This document shows positions 26,028 to 34,563 of a stretch of 64,000 nucleotides of DNA, one piece after another; position 1 is the first letter of the stretch, and the number at the start of each line of letters is the position of its first letter. The notes under the pieces are model-generated. The model saw nothing but the letters and a program-made list of their open reading frames with translations. It ran no database searches and was not told where the DNA came from. Position numbers and translations under genes: made by a program. The stretch lies in NCBI RefSeq assembly GCF_002848135.1, contig NZ_PKGB01000004.1, forward strand, positions 1 through 64,000. Direction: 5' to 3'. The stretch is from Hydrogenovibrio sp. SC-1. Its GTDB lineage: Bacteria; Pseudomonadota; Gammaproteobacteria; Thiomicrospirales; Thiomicrospiraceae.

Positions 26028-26263
26028 AAAACCTCACTGTCAATTGCGGGCGCTAAAAATAAAAGGCATCCTTTGCAAATGTCAGAGTGCTGTCGGGCGT
26101 TATGGAATTGAATTTTCTATAGCCTGACTTTTTTAAGTGCAAGTTTAGCAAATTCTCATAAAAAGCAAAGCATTTATCTCATCATAACTTCCAGAATGCT
26201 TGTGATTCAGATGACATCGCTTCATAATGACCGGGGTTTTCAGCTATTTGTTCAGGAGTCGTC

Positions 26264-27622
26264 ATGCATCAAGCACAGTCAGAATCACTAGATTGGACAC
26301 AACGCTATACTGATTTTTTATCAAATCAACCTTCACGTGAGCCGAGGATCGTTTATCAACGAGATCGTGCAAGAGTTATTCACTCGGCTTCTTTTCGACG
26401 ATTGCAAGCAAAAACGCAAATTTTTGGATTGAACGAGTCGGATTTTTATCGCACCCGTTTAACCCACTCTATGGAAGTCGCACAGATTGGTTCTGGGTTG
26501 GTTGAACAATTGATTACGGTTGGACAGGGGAAAGCCTATTTGGATTGGCTCCCGTCATTCTATTTGATTGAAGCGATTTGTTTGGCGCATGATTTAGGCC
26601 ATCCACCTTATGGCCATGGCGGCGAGGTTGCACTCAATTATATGATGCGAAATCATGGCGGCTTTGAAGGTAATGCACAAACATTACGGATTTTGGTGCG
26701 GTTAGGAGAATATACACCCAAAAATGGTATTGATCTATCACGACGCGCCACTTTAGGCGTCTTAAAATATCCTGCAATTTATGATGATGTGGTCTCTCAT
26801 AACATCGAATATCAACCATACTTGGCAACTCCTGATGCATTCGATTTTAAAACCCTAGATATGAGTCGTTGGCATCCACCCAAAGCCAGTGTCTACCAGG
26901 AAGAAAAAGCACAGTTTGATTGGGTGTTAGCTATATTTTCTGAAGCCGATAGAAAGCGCTTTACCCAACTACAAGCACCGAAAAGTGGCTTTCCAAAAAC
27001 GCAATATAAAGCGCTTGATACCACCTTGATGGAATTGGCCGATGATATTGCCTATGGCATTCACGATTTAGAGGATGCGGTGGCAATGGGGATGGTGTCG
27101 AGAGATTTATGGCAAACCGAAGTGATGGAGCAACCTGAGTTTAAAACCTATGCGCTTTGGGATGAGACGATGACGCAACGCTTGTTTAGTGATCGCTCTA
27201 AAGACCGTAAACACGCCATTAGCAAGATGGTCGGTATTATGGTCGAAAGCATTTATATGGATGAAAACAGCGCATTTGAACATCCTTTGTTGCGTTATCA
27301 GGCGCGGTTGGGGAAGGCAGAAATGGCCGTTTTGGAGTTGCTAAAACGTTTCGTTTATCAACATGTGATTACCCTGCCAGAAGTGAAAGGAATGGAATAT
27401 AAAGGGCAATTGATTGTATTGGATTTGTTTAAATCCCTAAGAGCCAATCCGCAAGCTTTATTGCCGAGAAATACTTTTGAGCGGTTTGATAAAGCAGAAT
27501 CGGAAAGAGCGCAACATCGTATTTTATCCGATTATATTGCAGGCATGACCAATACCTATGCCTCACGATTGTATGAAAAGTTTTTTACTGCGTCTCAAGG
27601 TTCGATTTTTGATCGTATTTGA
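26264..27622 (+). CDS. dgt: Deoxyguanosinetriphosphate triphosphohydrolase (dGTPase), HD family
   Basis: Dgt hydrolyses dGTP to deoxyguanosine and triphosphate, trimming dNTP pools. The 452-residue protein has RDRARVIHSASFRRLQAKTQIF, the RTRLTHSMEVAQIG segment with the first metal-ligand His, and LAHDLGHPPYGHGGE, the HD motif. A later DDIAYGIHDLEDAV supplies the final Asp. Length is normal for the gammaproteobacterial type. CAGGAG precedes the ATG. Its 3' end overlaps the convergent queG gene by 28 bp. Confidence 0.92.
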   Translation: MHQAQSESLDWTQRYTDFLSNQPSREPRIVYQRDRARVIHSASFRRLQAKTQIFGLNESDFYRTRLTHSMEVAQIGSGLVEQLITVGQGKAYLDWLPSFYLIEAICLAHDLGHPPYGHGGEVALNYMMRNHGGFEGNAQTLRILVRLGEYTPKNGIDLSRRATLGVLKYPAIYDDVVSHNIEYQPYLATPDAFDFKTLDMSRWHPPKASVYQEEKAQFDWVLAIFSEADRKRFTQLQAPKSGFPKTQYKALDTTLMELADDIAYGIHDLEDAVAMGMVSRDLWQTEVMEQPEFKTYALWDETMTQRLFSDRSKDRKHAISKMVGIMVESIYMDENSAFEHPLLRYQARLGKAEMAVLELLKRFVYQHVITLPEVKGMEYKGQLIVLDLFKSLRANPQALLPRNTFERFDKAESERAQHRILSDYIAGMTNTYASRLYEKFFTASQGSIFDRI

Positions 27623-28812
27623 TGGATTGGAATGGCTTTAAGTGATTTGGGTAAATAGTATTTAGCCGCTACAGCAGGGCGATTAGGCGTGCTAAAATGA
27701 CCAGGCCTGGTGGTTTTGGGTGGTTTTTTTTGTTTTTGCTTTTGGACGTTTAGTGCCCACAGTCGATGGATGTTGACCAGGTCGCTATCGGTTTGTAATT
27801 CGGAAAGAGCCGAGATGTTTTCGGCACGATACTCATCATTGCCAATTGCAATACATAAATTCCTAAGCCATTTTAAATAGCCGATGCGCCGGATAGGGGA
27901 CCCCGCCATTTCGGTTAAAAATTGCGCTTCGTCCCATTGGAGTAACGTCAGCAAGTCAATTTCGTCAAGGGGCGCTTTGGCTTTAAAGGCAGATTCCTGA
28001 GTGGATTCGGTAAAACGATTCCAAGGGCAGACTAACTGACAATCATCGCAGCCATAAATTCGATTACCAATCAACGGACGCAGAGCTTCTTCAATCACAC
28101 CATCATATTCAATGGTTAAATAAGAAATACATCGTCGCGCATCAACCACCGCATTATCGACAATGGCTTGGGTTGGACATTCGTCCATACAAGCGGTACA
28201 GGGACCACAGCCTTGACGCGTGAAAGGAGGGTCAGCAGGTAGCGATAAGTTGGTGTAGAGTTCGCCTAAAAAAAACCAAGAGCCCGCACGAGGATGGATT
28301 AACAGACTGTTTTTGCCAATAAACCCCAGCCCGGCTTTTTCAGCAACAGGTCTTTCAAGTACGGGAGCCGAATCGCTAAAGGCACGATAATGAAAAGGTG
28401 ACGTTGCTAATGGTGAGATTTCTTCAACGGCGGTTTCAATTTTTTGTGCCAGTTGTGCCAACCGTTTGCGCATTAGCTTATGATAGTCTTTGTGTAATGC
28501 ATAACGCGAAATATAGGCTTTGTCAGGCGATTGTAATTGTGAAACGGCAGAATGTGCGTCGCCATCAAAATAATTCATGCGAACTGAAATTAAACTAAGC
28601 GTACCGGGTTCTAGTTGTTCTGGACGACTTCGCTTACGCCCGTGTTTCGCCATATAATCCATTTCACCGTGGTATTGATGAGATAGCCAATCTTCAAACA
28701 GAGGCTCATAATGCGATAAGTCAATGTCGGAAATGCCAATATCTGCAAACCCGAGTGAGCGTCCCCATTGTTTGATTTGTTGTGTCAGCTGGTATAAAAC
28801 CGCTTCATCCAC
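27595..28812 (-). CDS. queG: Epoxyqueuosine reductase QueG
   Basis: QueG reduces epoxyqueuosine to queuosine in tRNA using cobalamin and two [4Fe-4S] clusters. Both cluster motifs are present: CGPCTACMDECP and CDDCQLVCPWN. The N-terminal IKQWGRSLGFADIGI and YHGEMDYMAKHG segments are family-typical. The GTG at 28812 is preferred because AGGAG lies nine bases upstream and the product then aligns with the usual start; the ATG at 28869 would add 19 residues. The C-terminus is Lys/Pro-rich (KQKQKKPPKTTRPGHF) and partly encoded by a CCAGGCCTGG copy. It is divergent from tsaE, the arrangement also found in enterobacteria. Confidence 0.92.
   Translation of the reverse strand: MDEAVLYQLTQQIKQWGRSLGFADIGISDIDLSHYEPLFEDWLSHQYHGEMDYMAKHGRKRSRPEQLEPGTLSLISVRMNYFDGDAHSAVSQLQSPDKAYISRYALHKDYHKLMRKRLAQLAQKIETAVEEISPLATSPFHYRAFSDSAPVLERPVAEKAGLGFIGKNSLLIHPRAGSWFFLGELYTNLSLPADPPFTRQGCGPCTACMDECPTQAIVDNAVVDARRCISYLTIEYDGVIEEALRPLIGNRIYGCDDCQLVCPWNRFTESTQESAFKAKAPLDEIDLLTLLQWDEAQFLTEMAGSPIRRIGYLKWLRNLCIAIGNDEYRAENISALSELQTDSDLVNIHRLWALNVQKQKQKKPPKTTRPGHFSTPNRPAVAAKYYLPKSLKAIPIHQIRSKIEP
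27701..27710. repeat. Iterated palindrome CCAGGCCTGG, copy 5
   Basis: Perfect copy in the queG 3' region, with the AAAATGA flank shared by copies 3 and 8. On the plus strand it is followed by G/T-rich DNA ending in T8, so it could also serve as a terminator for dgt. Confidence 0.9.
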
Positions 28813-28932
28813 TAAAATAGCTCCTAATATTGTGCTGGAAATGGTTGTGATCGTTGAAAGGCTGTTCAACTTTAATTGCTCGTCATCATACCAAATCCGC
28901 TGGATTGTCGTTAAAGGATTCTAAAAACTGTT

Positions 28933-29460
28933 ATGACCTTGAATACCGCTTTGCAAATAGACCTGCTTGAAGAAGCCGATACGACCGCGGTAGCTCAGCA
29001 GTTTGCTTTGCAACTAGTTGAAGAACCGATGATGGCGCAAGGTATGATGGTCTATTTAGAAGGGGATCTTGGCGCAGGTAAATCCTTTTTTTGTCGCGCA
29101 TTGATTCAAACCCTTTTACCGGGACAACGGGTGAAAAGTCCAACCTACACCTTGTTGGAAAGTTACGAAACATCGGTTGCAACGCTACTGCACTTTGACT
29201 TATACCGTTTATGTGATGCGGAAGAACTCGAGTTTTTGGGAGTTCGAGACTTGTTAACACCGCCTTATTTAGCGTTAGTGGAATGGCCATCTAAGGGGGA
29301 AGGGTATCTGGAAAAGGCAGATGTTTTATTGCAGTTTAAAGTTGACGCGCATGGTCGAAAATTGTCGATTAGCGCGCAAAATATGCGTGCTCAGTACTTT
29401 GTCAATAAATTGACGAAGAAAATTGGCATGGAACTTGATAATAAGGCTAGCAAACAATAA
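28933..29460 (+). CDS. tsaE: tRNA threonylcarbamoyladenosine biosynthesis ATPase TsaE
   Basis: TsaE is the ATPase that works with TsaB and TsaD in making t6A at tRNA position 37. The 175-residue protein has the Walker A motif LEGDLGAGKSFFCRAL at about residues 43-58, followed by VKSPTYTLLESY and the FDLYRL and LVEWPSKG segments. It is slightly longer than the common ~150 residues because of a basic C-terminal tail. It is 18 bp before amiB, in the conserved tsaE-amiB-mutL order. Confidence 0.94.
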   Translation: MTLNTALQIDLLEEADTTAVAQQFALQLVEEPMMAQGMMVYLEGDLGAGKSFFCRALIQTLLPGQRVKSPTYTLLESYETSVATLLHFDLYRLCDAEELEFLGVRDLLTPPYLALVEWPSKGEGYLEKADVLLQFKVDAHGRKLSISAQNMRAQYFVNKLTKKIGMELDNKASKQ

Positions 29461-29478
29461 AACCCTTAGAGGTGTGCA

Positions 29479-30960
29479 ATGACTAGAAAACAAAATATCT
29501 CATTATTTCAGCCAGCGTCAATCATTTTATTCGGTATGCTATTGAGTTTGTTAGCGACCAGCGCGTGGTCTAAAATGTCCTTAGAAAAGATGCGCTTGGG
29601 TCAAGGTAAGGAAAAGACCCGAGTCGTGTTTGAAGTCAAAGATAATCACCGATTTGAAATTTCAACCCTTAAAAATCCTGCCAGAATTGTGGTGGATTTT
29701 TATCAAGCAGACAATAAACTCACTTTTTCAAAAATGAAGTTTTTGGATGCACGTTTGAAACAGGCTAGAGTCAAAAACCAATCTAATCGAGTGCGCGTGG
29801 TGCTGGATCTACGCAAAGATTTTGAGTGGGGGTATTTTACGCTTGCCAAAAACAAATCAGGGAACGAGCGTGTTGTGGTGGATATCAAAAATGTTCCATC
29901 AAAACCCAAAACCGTTGTTCAGGCGAAAAATACCACGAAGACCATTACGGTTGCTTCTCAGAACCCCAGTGCAAAAGGCCAAGTTGCACTGAAAACATCG
30001 ACTAAATCAACATCAAATGATATTTCAAAGCATTCAAGCACTCAGGCAATGATGGATAAAAGCAGTGCGGTTTTTGATTACAAGAATCATGATTTAATCG
30101 TGGCGATTGATGCAGGTCATGGTGGAAAGGATACTGGCGCCATTGGTTATGGTGGACTTTATGAAAAAGACGTTATCTTAAACTTGGCTTTTAAGTTGAA
30201 AAAACAGATTGATGCCCAGCCTGGAATGCGTGCTGTATTAACGCGAGATGAAGATGTGTTTATTCCATTGCATAAACGTGTTAGAAAAGCCCGTGAGCAG
30301 GATGCTGATATTTTCTTGTCATTACATGCCGATGCGTTTCATGATAAGCGTGCACGCGGTGGCTCTGTCTATATTTTATCAACCACCGGTGCCAGCAGTG
30401 TGATGGCTCGCATTCTTGCACAATCAGAAAATGCGTCTTTACAAGATGTGAAATTGAAGGGGCGGGATGCTGATGTGGCCTTTGTGTTATCAGATTTAAC
30501 GCGTTCAGCTAATATTCGTGCCAGTAAAAAGTTGGCTAAGTCTGTATTAGGTGAAATGGGTCAGGCGGTTTATTTACATAAAAAATCTGTGCAATCTGCT
30601 GACTTCGCAGTACTCAAGTCAATCGATATGCCATCTTTATTAATTGAAACGGCTTTTATTTCAAATCCGAGCGAGGCGAAAAAACTGAAATCGGCATCTT
30701 TCCAAACGCAAATGGCGAAATCCATTGTTCGAGGGTTAGGTCAGTTTGTGAAACAAAATGGCAACCAACCACGTTGGGGAGAGCAGCTTTATGTTCATTA
30801 TCGCGTGCAAAGTGGCGATACCTTGTCAGAAATCGCAGCCAACTATAATCTTTCAACCTATCAGTTGAAAAAAATTAACCGCCTACGCGAGGCCAATAAT
30901 TTGAAAGTTGGCCAAAAAATACGCATTCCATTATCGGAAGATATTGTTGCCAGCTTGTAA
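29479..30960 (+). CDS. amiB: N-acetylmuramoyl-L-alanine amidase AmiB/AmiC type, AMIN-Amidase_3-LysM
   Basis: This periplasmic zinc amidase splits septal peptidoglycan during cell separation. The 493-residue protein has a signal sequence (~17-33, ending near AWS), an AMIN domain (~35-135), a low-complexity linker and an Amidase_3 domain. Zinc-ligand motifs are IDAGHGGKDTGAIG and LSLHADAF, with the catalytic Glu in IETAFISNPSEA. A single C-terminal LysM repeat (HYRVQSGDTLSEIAANYNLS) binds peptidoglycan. The AMIN plus LysM arrangement and neighbours tsaE and mutL favour AmiB. Confidence 0.92.
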   Translation: MTRKQNISLFQPASIILFGMLLSLLATSAWSKMSLEKMRLGQGKEKTRVVFEVKDNHRFEISTLKNPARIVVDFYQADNKLTFSKMKFLDARLKQARVKNQSNRVRVVLDLRKDFEWGYFTLAKNKSGNERVVVDIKNVPSKPKTVVQAKNTTKTITVASQNPSAKGQVALKTSTKSTSNDISKHSSTQAMMDKSSAVFDYKNHDLIVAIDAGHGGKDTGAIGYGGLYEKDVILNLAFKLKKQIDAQPGMRAVLTRDEDVFIPLHKRVRKAREQDADIFLSLHADAFHDKRARGGSVYILSTTGASSVMARILAQSENASLQDVKLKGRDADVAFVLSDLTRSANIRASKKLAKSVLGEMGQAVYLHKKSVQSADFAVLKSIDMPSLLIETAFISNPSEAKKLKSASFQTQMAKSIVRGLGQFVKQNGNQPRWGEQLYVHYRVQSGDTLSEIAANYNLSTYQLKKINRLREANNLKVGQKIRIPLSEDIVASL

Positions 30961-31082
30961 GGTATAAATGGGTACGTTATTCATCTGTATTGATATGGGT
31001 GACATGAGGTGCTCATCATCTTAAAAAACTCGTGGCACAAAACGTTATAATGACGCCATCTTAATTATCTAAAGAAAATGCT

Positions 31083-32954
31083 GTGCCGACTTCCGAACCT
31101 TCTTCTCAAATAGACGCTTTCTCTAAACCTTCAAATATGGCAACTGATATTGCCTTGTTGCCATCGCATCTAGCCGACCAAATTGCTGCTGGAGAAGTGG
31201 TGGAAAGACCCGCTTCCGTTGTCAAAGAATTATTAGAAAATGCGCTAGATTCTGGCGCAACCCAGATAGAAATTACGATTGAAGAAGGGGGTGAAAAGTT
31301 AATTCGCGTGGTCGATAATGGGCGGGGCATTCGTTCAGAGCAGCTATTATTAGCTGTGAGCCGACATGCGACCAGTAAGATTCAGACAGTCGAAGATTTG
31401 GCTGCCGTTACTTCATTAGGGTTTCGTGGAGAAGCTTTGGCCAGTATCGCATCGGTATCACGATTTACTTTGATCAGTCAGTATTTTGATGAGACGCATG
31501 CATGGCAAATTCGCGGAGAGGGCGAAGGTGCCTGGCAGGAACCGAAGCCAGTAGCGCACCCGAAAGGAACATTGGTCGAAGTTAAGGATCTCTTCTTTAA
31601 TACCCCTGCGCGAAAGAAATTTTTAAAAAGCGCGCGTGCCGAGTTTATGCAGATTGATCAGTTGGTTAAGCGTGCGATGCTTAGTCGTTTTGATGTTGGC
31701 TTTAAATTGGTCCATAACCAGAAAGTGGTTCGTCAAGTTCAGATCTCGGATACTGAAGCGGCAACTCGATTGCGTTTGCAGCAATTGTTGGGTGAGTCAT
31801 TTGTTGACCAAAGTTTGGCATTAACGTTTGATGCACAGGATATCCGTTTAACGGGTTGGGCGGCTCAGGCAACTTTTAACCGTAGCCAAACGGATATGCA
31901 GTTTTTATTTGTCAATGGGCGGATCGTTCGGGATCGACAACTCTCCTATGCGGTGAAACAAGCCTATGCCGATGTGTTATATCATGGCCGTCATCCAGCC
32001 TACTGTCTGTTTCTAGAAATTCCCCCTGCTTTAGTGGATGTAAATGTCCATCCCGCAAAATATGAAGTACGCTTTGCCAATGGACGATGGGTTTATGATT
32101 TTCTACGACGCTCAGTACGGGAGGCGGTGACGCAACCCCTGGGACGTATGCCTTCGGCGACCAATATTGACAGTCCCGATGAAGTCCCCAAAAATCAACC
32201 GGATCATTTTCAAGCAGCTATGCAATTTCAACAGCAGTCGCCAGAAACGGTTGAGCCAATTCCCAGTGTTGAATCGTTGTTTGGTCATGAACTGTCAGAC
32301 CCACAGCGTCTAGCAGAACCTTCTCAAACCTATCCGGTGGGGAAGGATCAAAAAACTGAAGATGGTGGTGCCCCGCCGTTGGGTTATGCTAAGGCTCAAA
32401 TTAAAGGGGTCTTTATTTTGGCCGAAAACGACGCTGGCTTGGTACTTGTTGATATGCATGCCGCTCACGAGCGCATTGTTTACGAGCGCTTAAAACAACA
32501 GTGGTACCAAGACCGTCTGATTTGTCAGCCGCTATTAGTGCCAATGGTGGTGCCGTTAACTGCCTCAGAAATATCCATCTGGCAAATGCATCAACCTGAG
32601 TTTGAAAAACTGGGGTTTGAAGCGGAATCGTTTGGACCAGAACAGTTAAAATTAACGACCGTTCCCAGTTTATTGGTTAAGTCTAATGTGGTTCAACTAT
32701 TTCACGATATGTTGGCGGACTTTGCGGTTATGGGGCGGTCACAGAGAGTTGAAGAGCATCTAAATGCTCTTTTAAGTACCATGGCCTGCCATGGTTCGGT
32801 TAGAGCGAATCGTCAACTCACTTTGGCTGAAATGAATGCGTTATTGCGCGATATGGAAGCCACCGACAGTTCTGCACAGTGTAATCATGGGCGTCCGACT
32901 TGGATTCAGTTATCTATGGGGCAACTGGATAGTTTATTTATGAGGGGACAGTAG
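31083..32954 (+). CDS. mutL: DNA mismatch repair protein MutL
   Basis: MutL links MutS mismatch recognition to strand incision. The 623-residue protein has a GHKL ATPase: DQIAAGEVVERPASVVKELLENALDSGA, DNGRGI, ATSKI and GFRGEALASI, followed by a dimerisation C-terminus (QIKGVFILAENDAGLVLVDMHAAHERI). The GTG at 31083 is taken as the start, but an ATG at 31137 (MATDIALLPSHLADQ) aligns better with the usual first residues and cannot be ruled out. A TATAAT at 31046-31051 upstream lacks a good -35. It continues directly into miaA. Confidence 0.95.
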   Translation: MPTSEPSSQIDAFSKPSNMATDIALLPSHLADQIAAGEVVERPASVVKELLENALDSGATQIEITIEEGGEKLIRVVDNGRGIRSEQLLLAVSRHATSKIQTVEDLAAVTSLGFRGEALASIASVSRFTLISQYFDETHAWQIRGEGEGAWQEPKPVAHPKGTLVEVKDLFFNTPARKKFLKSARAEFMQIDQLVKRAMLSRFDVGFKLVHNQKVVRQVQISDTEAATRLRLQQLLGESFVDQSLALTFDAQDIRLTGWAAQATFNRSQTDMQFLFVNGRIVRDRQLSYAVKQAYADVLYHGRHPAYCLFLEIPPALVDVNVHPAKYEVRFANGRWVYDFLRRSVREAVTQPLGRMPSATNIDSPDEVPKNQPDHFQAAMQFQQQSPETVEPIPSVESLFGHELSDPQRLAEPSQTYPVGKDQKTEDGGAPPLGYAKAQIKGVFILAENDAGLVLVDMHAAHERIVYERLKQQWYQDRLICQPLLVPMVVPLTASEISIWQMHQPEFEKLGFEAESFGPEQLKLTTVPSLLVKSNVVQLFHDMLADFAVMGRSQRVEEHLNALLSTMACHGSVRANRQLTLAEMNALLRDMEATDSSAQCNHGRPTWIQLSMGQLDSLFMRGQ

Positions 32955-33935
32955 GTGTTAAGCACGCTAGCAGTAGAGAAACTCATTGAGAATAAAATCT
33001 GTTTGGCGATTATGGGGCCAACCGCTTCAGGCAAGAGTGGATTATCTATGGCGCTCGCGCAGCAGTTCCCGATTGAAGTGATTAGTGTTGATTCCGCATT
33101 GATATATCGGGGGATGGACATTGGCACGGCGAAACCGACAGTAGATGAGCTAAAAGCGGTACCTCATCATTTGATTGATATTTTGGAACCGACAGAGCAG
33201 TATTCAGCCGCTGATTTTATTGAGGATGTGACTCGATTGGTGGCCGAAATTTTTCAACGAGGTCGGTTGCCCGTCTTGGTTGGCGGTACTATGATGTACT
33301 TTAATGCCTTGCAGCAAGGCATCGCGCAATTGCCATCCGCCAACCCTGAGATTCGGCAAAAAATCTACCAGGCCTGGCAGCAAAACCCACAAGCGGTACA
33401 TGAAAAATTACAAGCCATAGACCCGGTTGCCGCAAATCGAATTCATGCCAACGATTCTCAAAGATTGGTTCGGGCATTAGAAGTGTATGAGTTAACGGGG
33501 CAATCGTTAACCGAAGCGCAAAAAGCAGGGAAACAAACCATGCTTGAAGCTTTCCAGTTAGCGAAGGTGGCGTTACTTCCTGAAGATCGCAAGCAATTAC
33601 ACGCTAAAATCGCTCAACGGTTTCAGCAAATTTTGGCAGATGGATTTTTAAAAGAGGCCGAACGGGTGTTTTCTGATCCGGGTATGCATGCGGATTTACC
33701 CGCTGTTCGTAGTGTCGGCTATCGTCAAGCCTGGTTATTTTTTGAGCAGGTATATGACTATGACACCTTTGTTGAAAAGAGTGTCGTGGCGACCCGCCAA
33801 TTGGCAAAACGCCAAATGACTTGGCTTCGTAAAGAAAGTGATTTACTGACATTGGATCCTTTTCAATTGTCTATAGAACAGCAAGTTGAAACTGTTATTG
33901 AGTATTTGCAAACGTTCTGCGGAACGCCAAGCTGA
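32955..33935 (+). CDS. miaA: tRNA dimethylallyltransferase MiaA
   Basis: MiaA puts a dimethylallyl group on A37 of tRNAs reading codons starting with U. The 326-residue protein has the P-loop GPTASGKSGLSMAL, SVDSALIYRGMDIGTAKPT, PHHLIDILEPTEQYSAADF and VGGTMMYFNALQQG. It starts with GTG in the base after the mutL stop, with AGGGGACA as ribosome site inside mutL. One CCAGGCCTGG copy lies in the gene. Confidence 0.95.
   Translation: MLSTLAVEKLIENKICLAIMGPTASGKSGLSMALAQQFPIEVISVDSALIYRGMDIGTAKPTVDELKAVPHHLIDILEPTEQYSAADFIEDVTRLVAEIFQRGRLPVLVGGTMMYFNALQQGIAQLPSANPEIRQKIYQAWQQNPQAVHEKLQAIDPVAANRIHANDSQRLVRALEVYELTGQSLTEAQKAGKQTMLEAFQLAKVALLPEDRKQLHAKIAQRFQQILADGFLKEAERVFSDPGMHADLPAVRSVGYRQAWLFFEQVYDYDTFVEKSVVATRQLAKRQMTWLRKESDLLTLDPFQLSIEQQVETVIEYLQTFCGTPS
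33368..33377. repeat. Iterated palindrome CCAGGCCTGG, copy 6
   Basis: Perfect copy in miaA, encoding Gln-Ala-Trp, preceded by an A-tract (CAAAAAATCTA). Confidence 0.9.
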
Positions 33936-33977
33936 ATGACAGGTTTCTCCATTATGAATTAGCGCTTTGTCATTCAG
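33932..33977. repeat. 10-bp inverted repeat at the miaA 3' end
   Basis: CTGAATGACA (33932-33941, containing the miaA stop) is repeated inverted at 33968-33977, with 26 bp between. The RNA could form a stem with a large loop. No T-tract follows, so a processing or stability element is as likely as a terminator. Confidence 0.4.
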
Positions 33978-34113
33978 TGGTCAATGGGATTAGATGCAGC
34001 CGTCAACGGGTATCGGTTTTAAAAAAATATGATATGAATAGTCATTATGGTATGATTTATAGGTTTTAAAAGCAGACTAGACAAGAGATCCATCTGTCAG
34101 TATTGTTCATAAC

Positions 34114-34136
34114 AAAAAAAGCTGAAGCATCAGCTT
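34114..34136 (-). terminator. Leftward-facing intrinsic terminator upstream of hfq
   Basis: Read on the minus strand, a 7-bp stem (AAGCTGA / TCAGCTT) with a 4-nt loop is followed by a run of T. This is the form of a rho-independent terminator, but no leftward gene lies to its right. On the plus strand the same stem would lie in the hfq leader, 34 bp before the ATG. Confidence 0.5.
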
Positions 34137-34170
34137 AAATAAATGTAAATGATTTTTTAGGGGATAAACA

Positions 34171-34440
34171 ATGGATAATAAAAAGCCAGCAAAGGCGTTA
34201 CCGATACAAGATCCGTATTTGAATGCATTGCGGAAAGAACGCATCAATGTCGCGATTTATTTGGTGAATGGGGTTAAGTTACAAGGTCGAGTCGATTCTT
34301 TTGATCAATTTGTGGTTTTATTGCGAAGCAATGTGACGCAAATGGTTTATAAACATGCGATTTCAACTATTGTTCCAGCCAGAGACCCAAAAGCCTATGA
34401 GTTTGAAACAGCTCATGCAGATACTCATGCTGCTGGATAA
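34171..34440 (+). CDS. hfq: RNA chaperone Hfq
   Basis: Hfq is the hexameric Sm-like protein that pairs small RNAs with mRNAs. The 89-residue product has the Sm1 motif ([25 protein letters not shown]) and the Sm2 segment [15 protein letters not shown], including the YKHA signature. The [10 protein letters not shown] start is typical. The C-terminal tail is short (~22 residues, DTHAAG end). The gene order miaA-hfq-hflX is conserved. A hairpin lies in its leader and another in the hfq-hflX gap. Confidence 0.96.
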   Translation: MDNKKPAKALPIQDPYLNALRKERINVAIYLVNGVKLQGRVDSFDQFVVLLRSNVTQMVYKHAISTIVPARDPKAYEFETAHADTHAAG

Positions 34441-34461
34441 TCCATTTTTCATCTCATAATT

Positions 34462-34491
34462 GTTACTGTTCACTTAAGGGTGAACGGTAAC
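34462..34491 (+). terminator. Long hairpin between hfq and hflX
   Basis: GTTACTGTTCAC pairs with GTGAACGGTAAC (12 bp including one T-G pair) around a 6-nt loop, 21 bp after the hfq stop. No T-run follows, so it may stabilise or define the hfq mRNA end rather than stop transcription outright. Confidence 0.5.
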
Positions 34492-34563
34492 GACCCTTCA
34501 CAATATCAAGTCATTACTTTCTATCCCACCGTTTGTCATTAAGGTCTTTTAATAAACGAATTT

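Noticed and set aside
31046-31051. mutL promoter
   Set aside because: TATAAT is perfect, but no -35 resembling TTGACA lies 16-18 bp upstream. It is mentioned only in the mutL entry.
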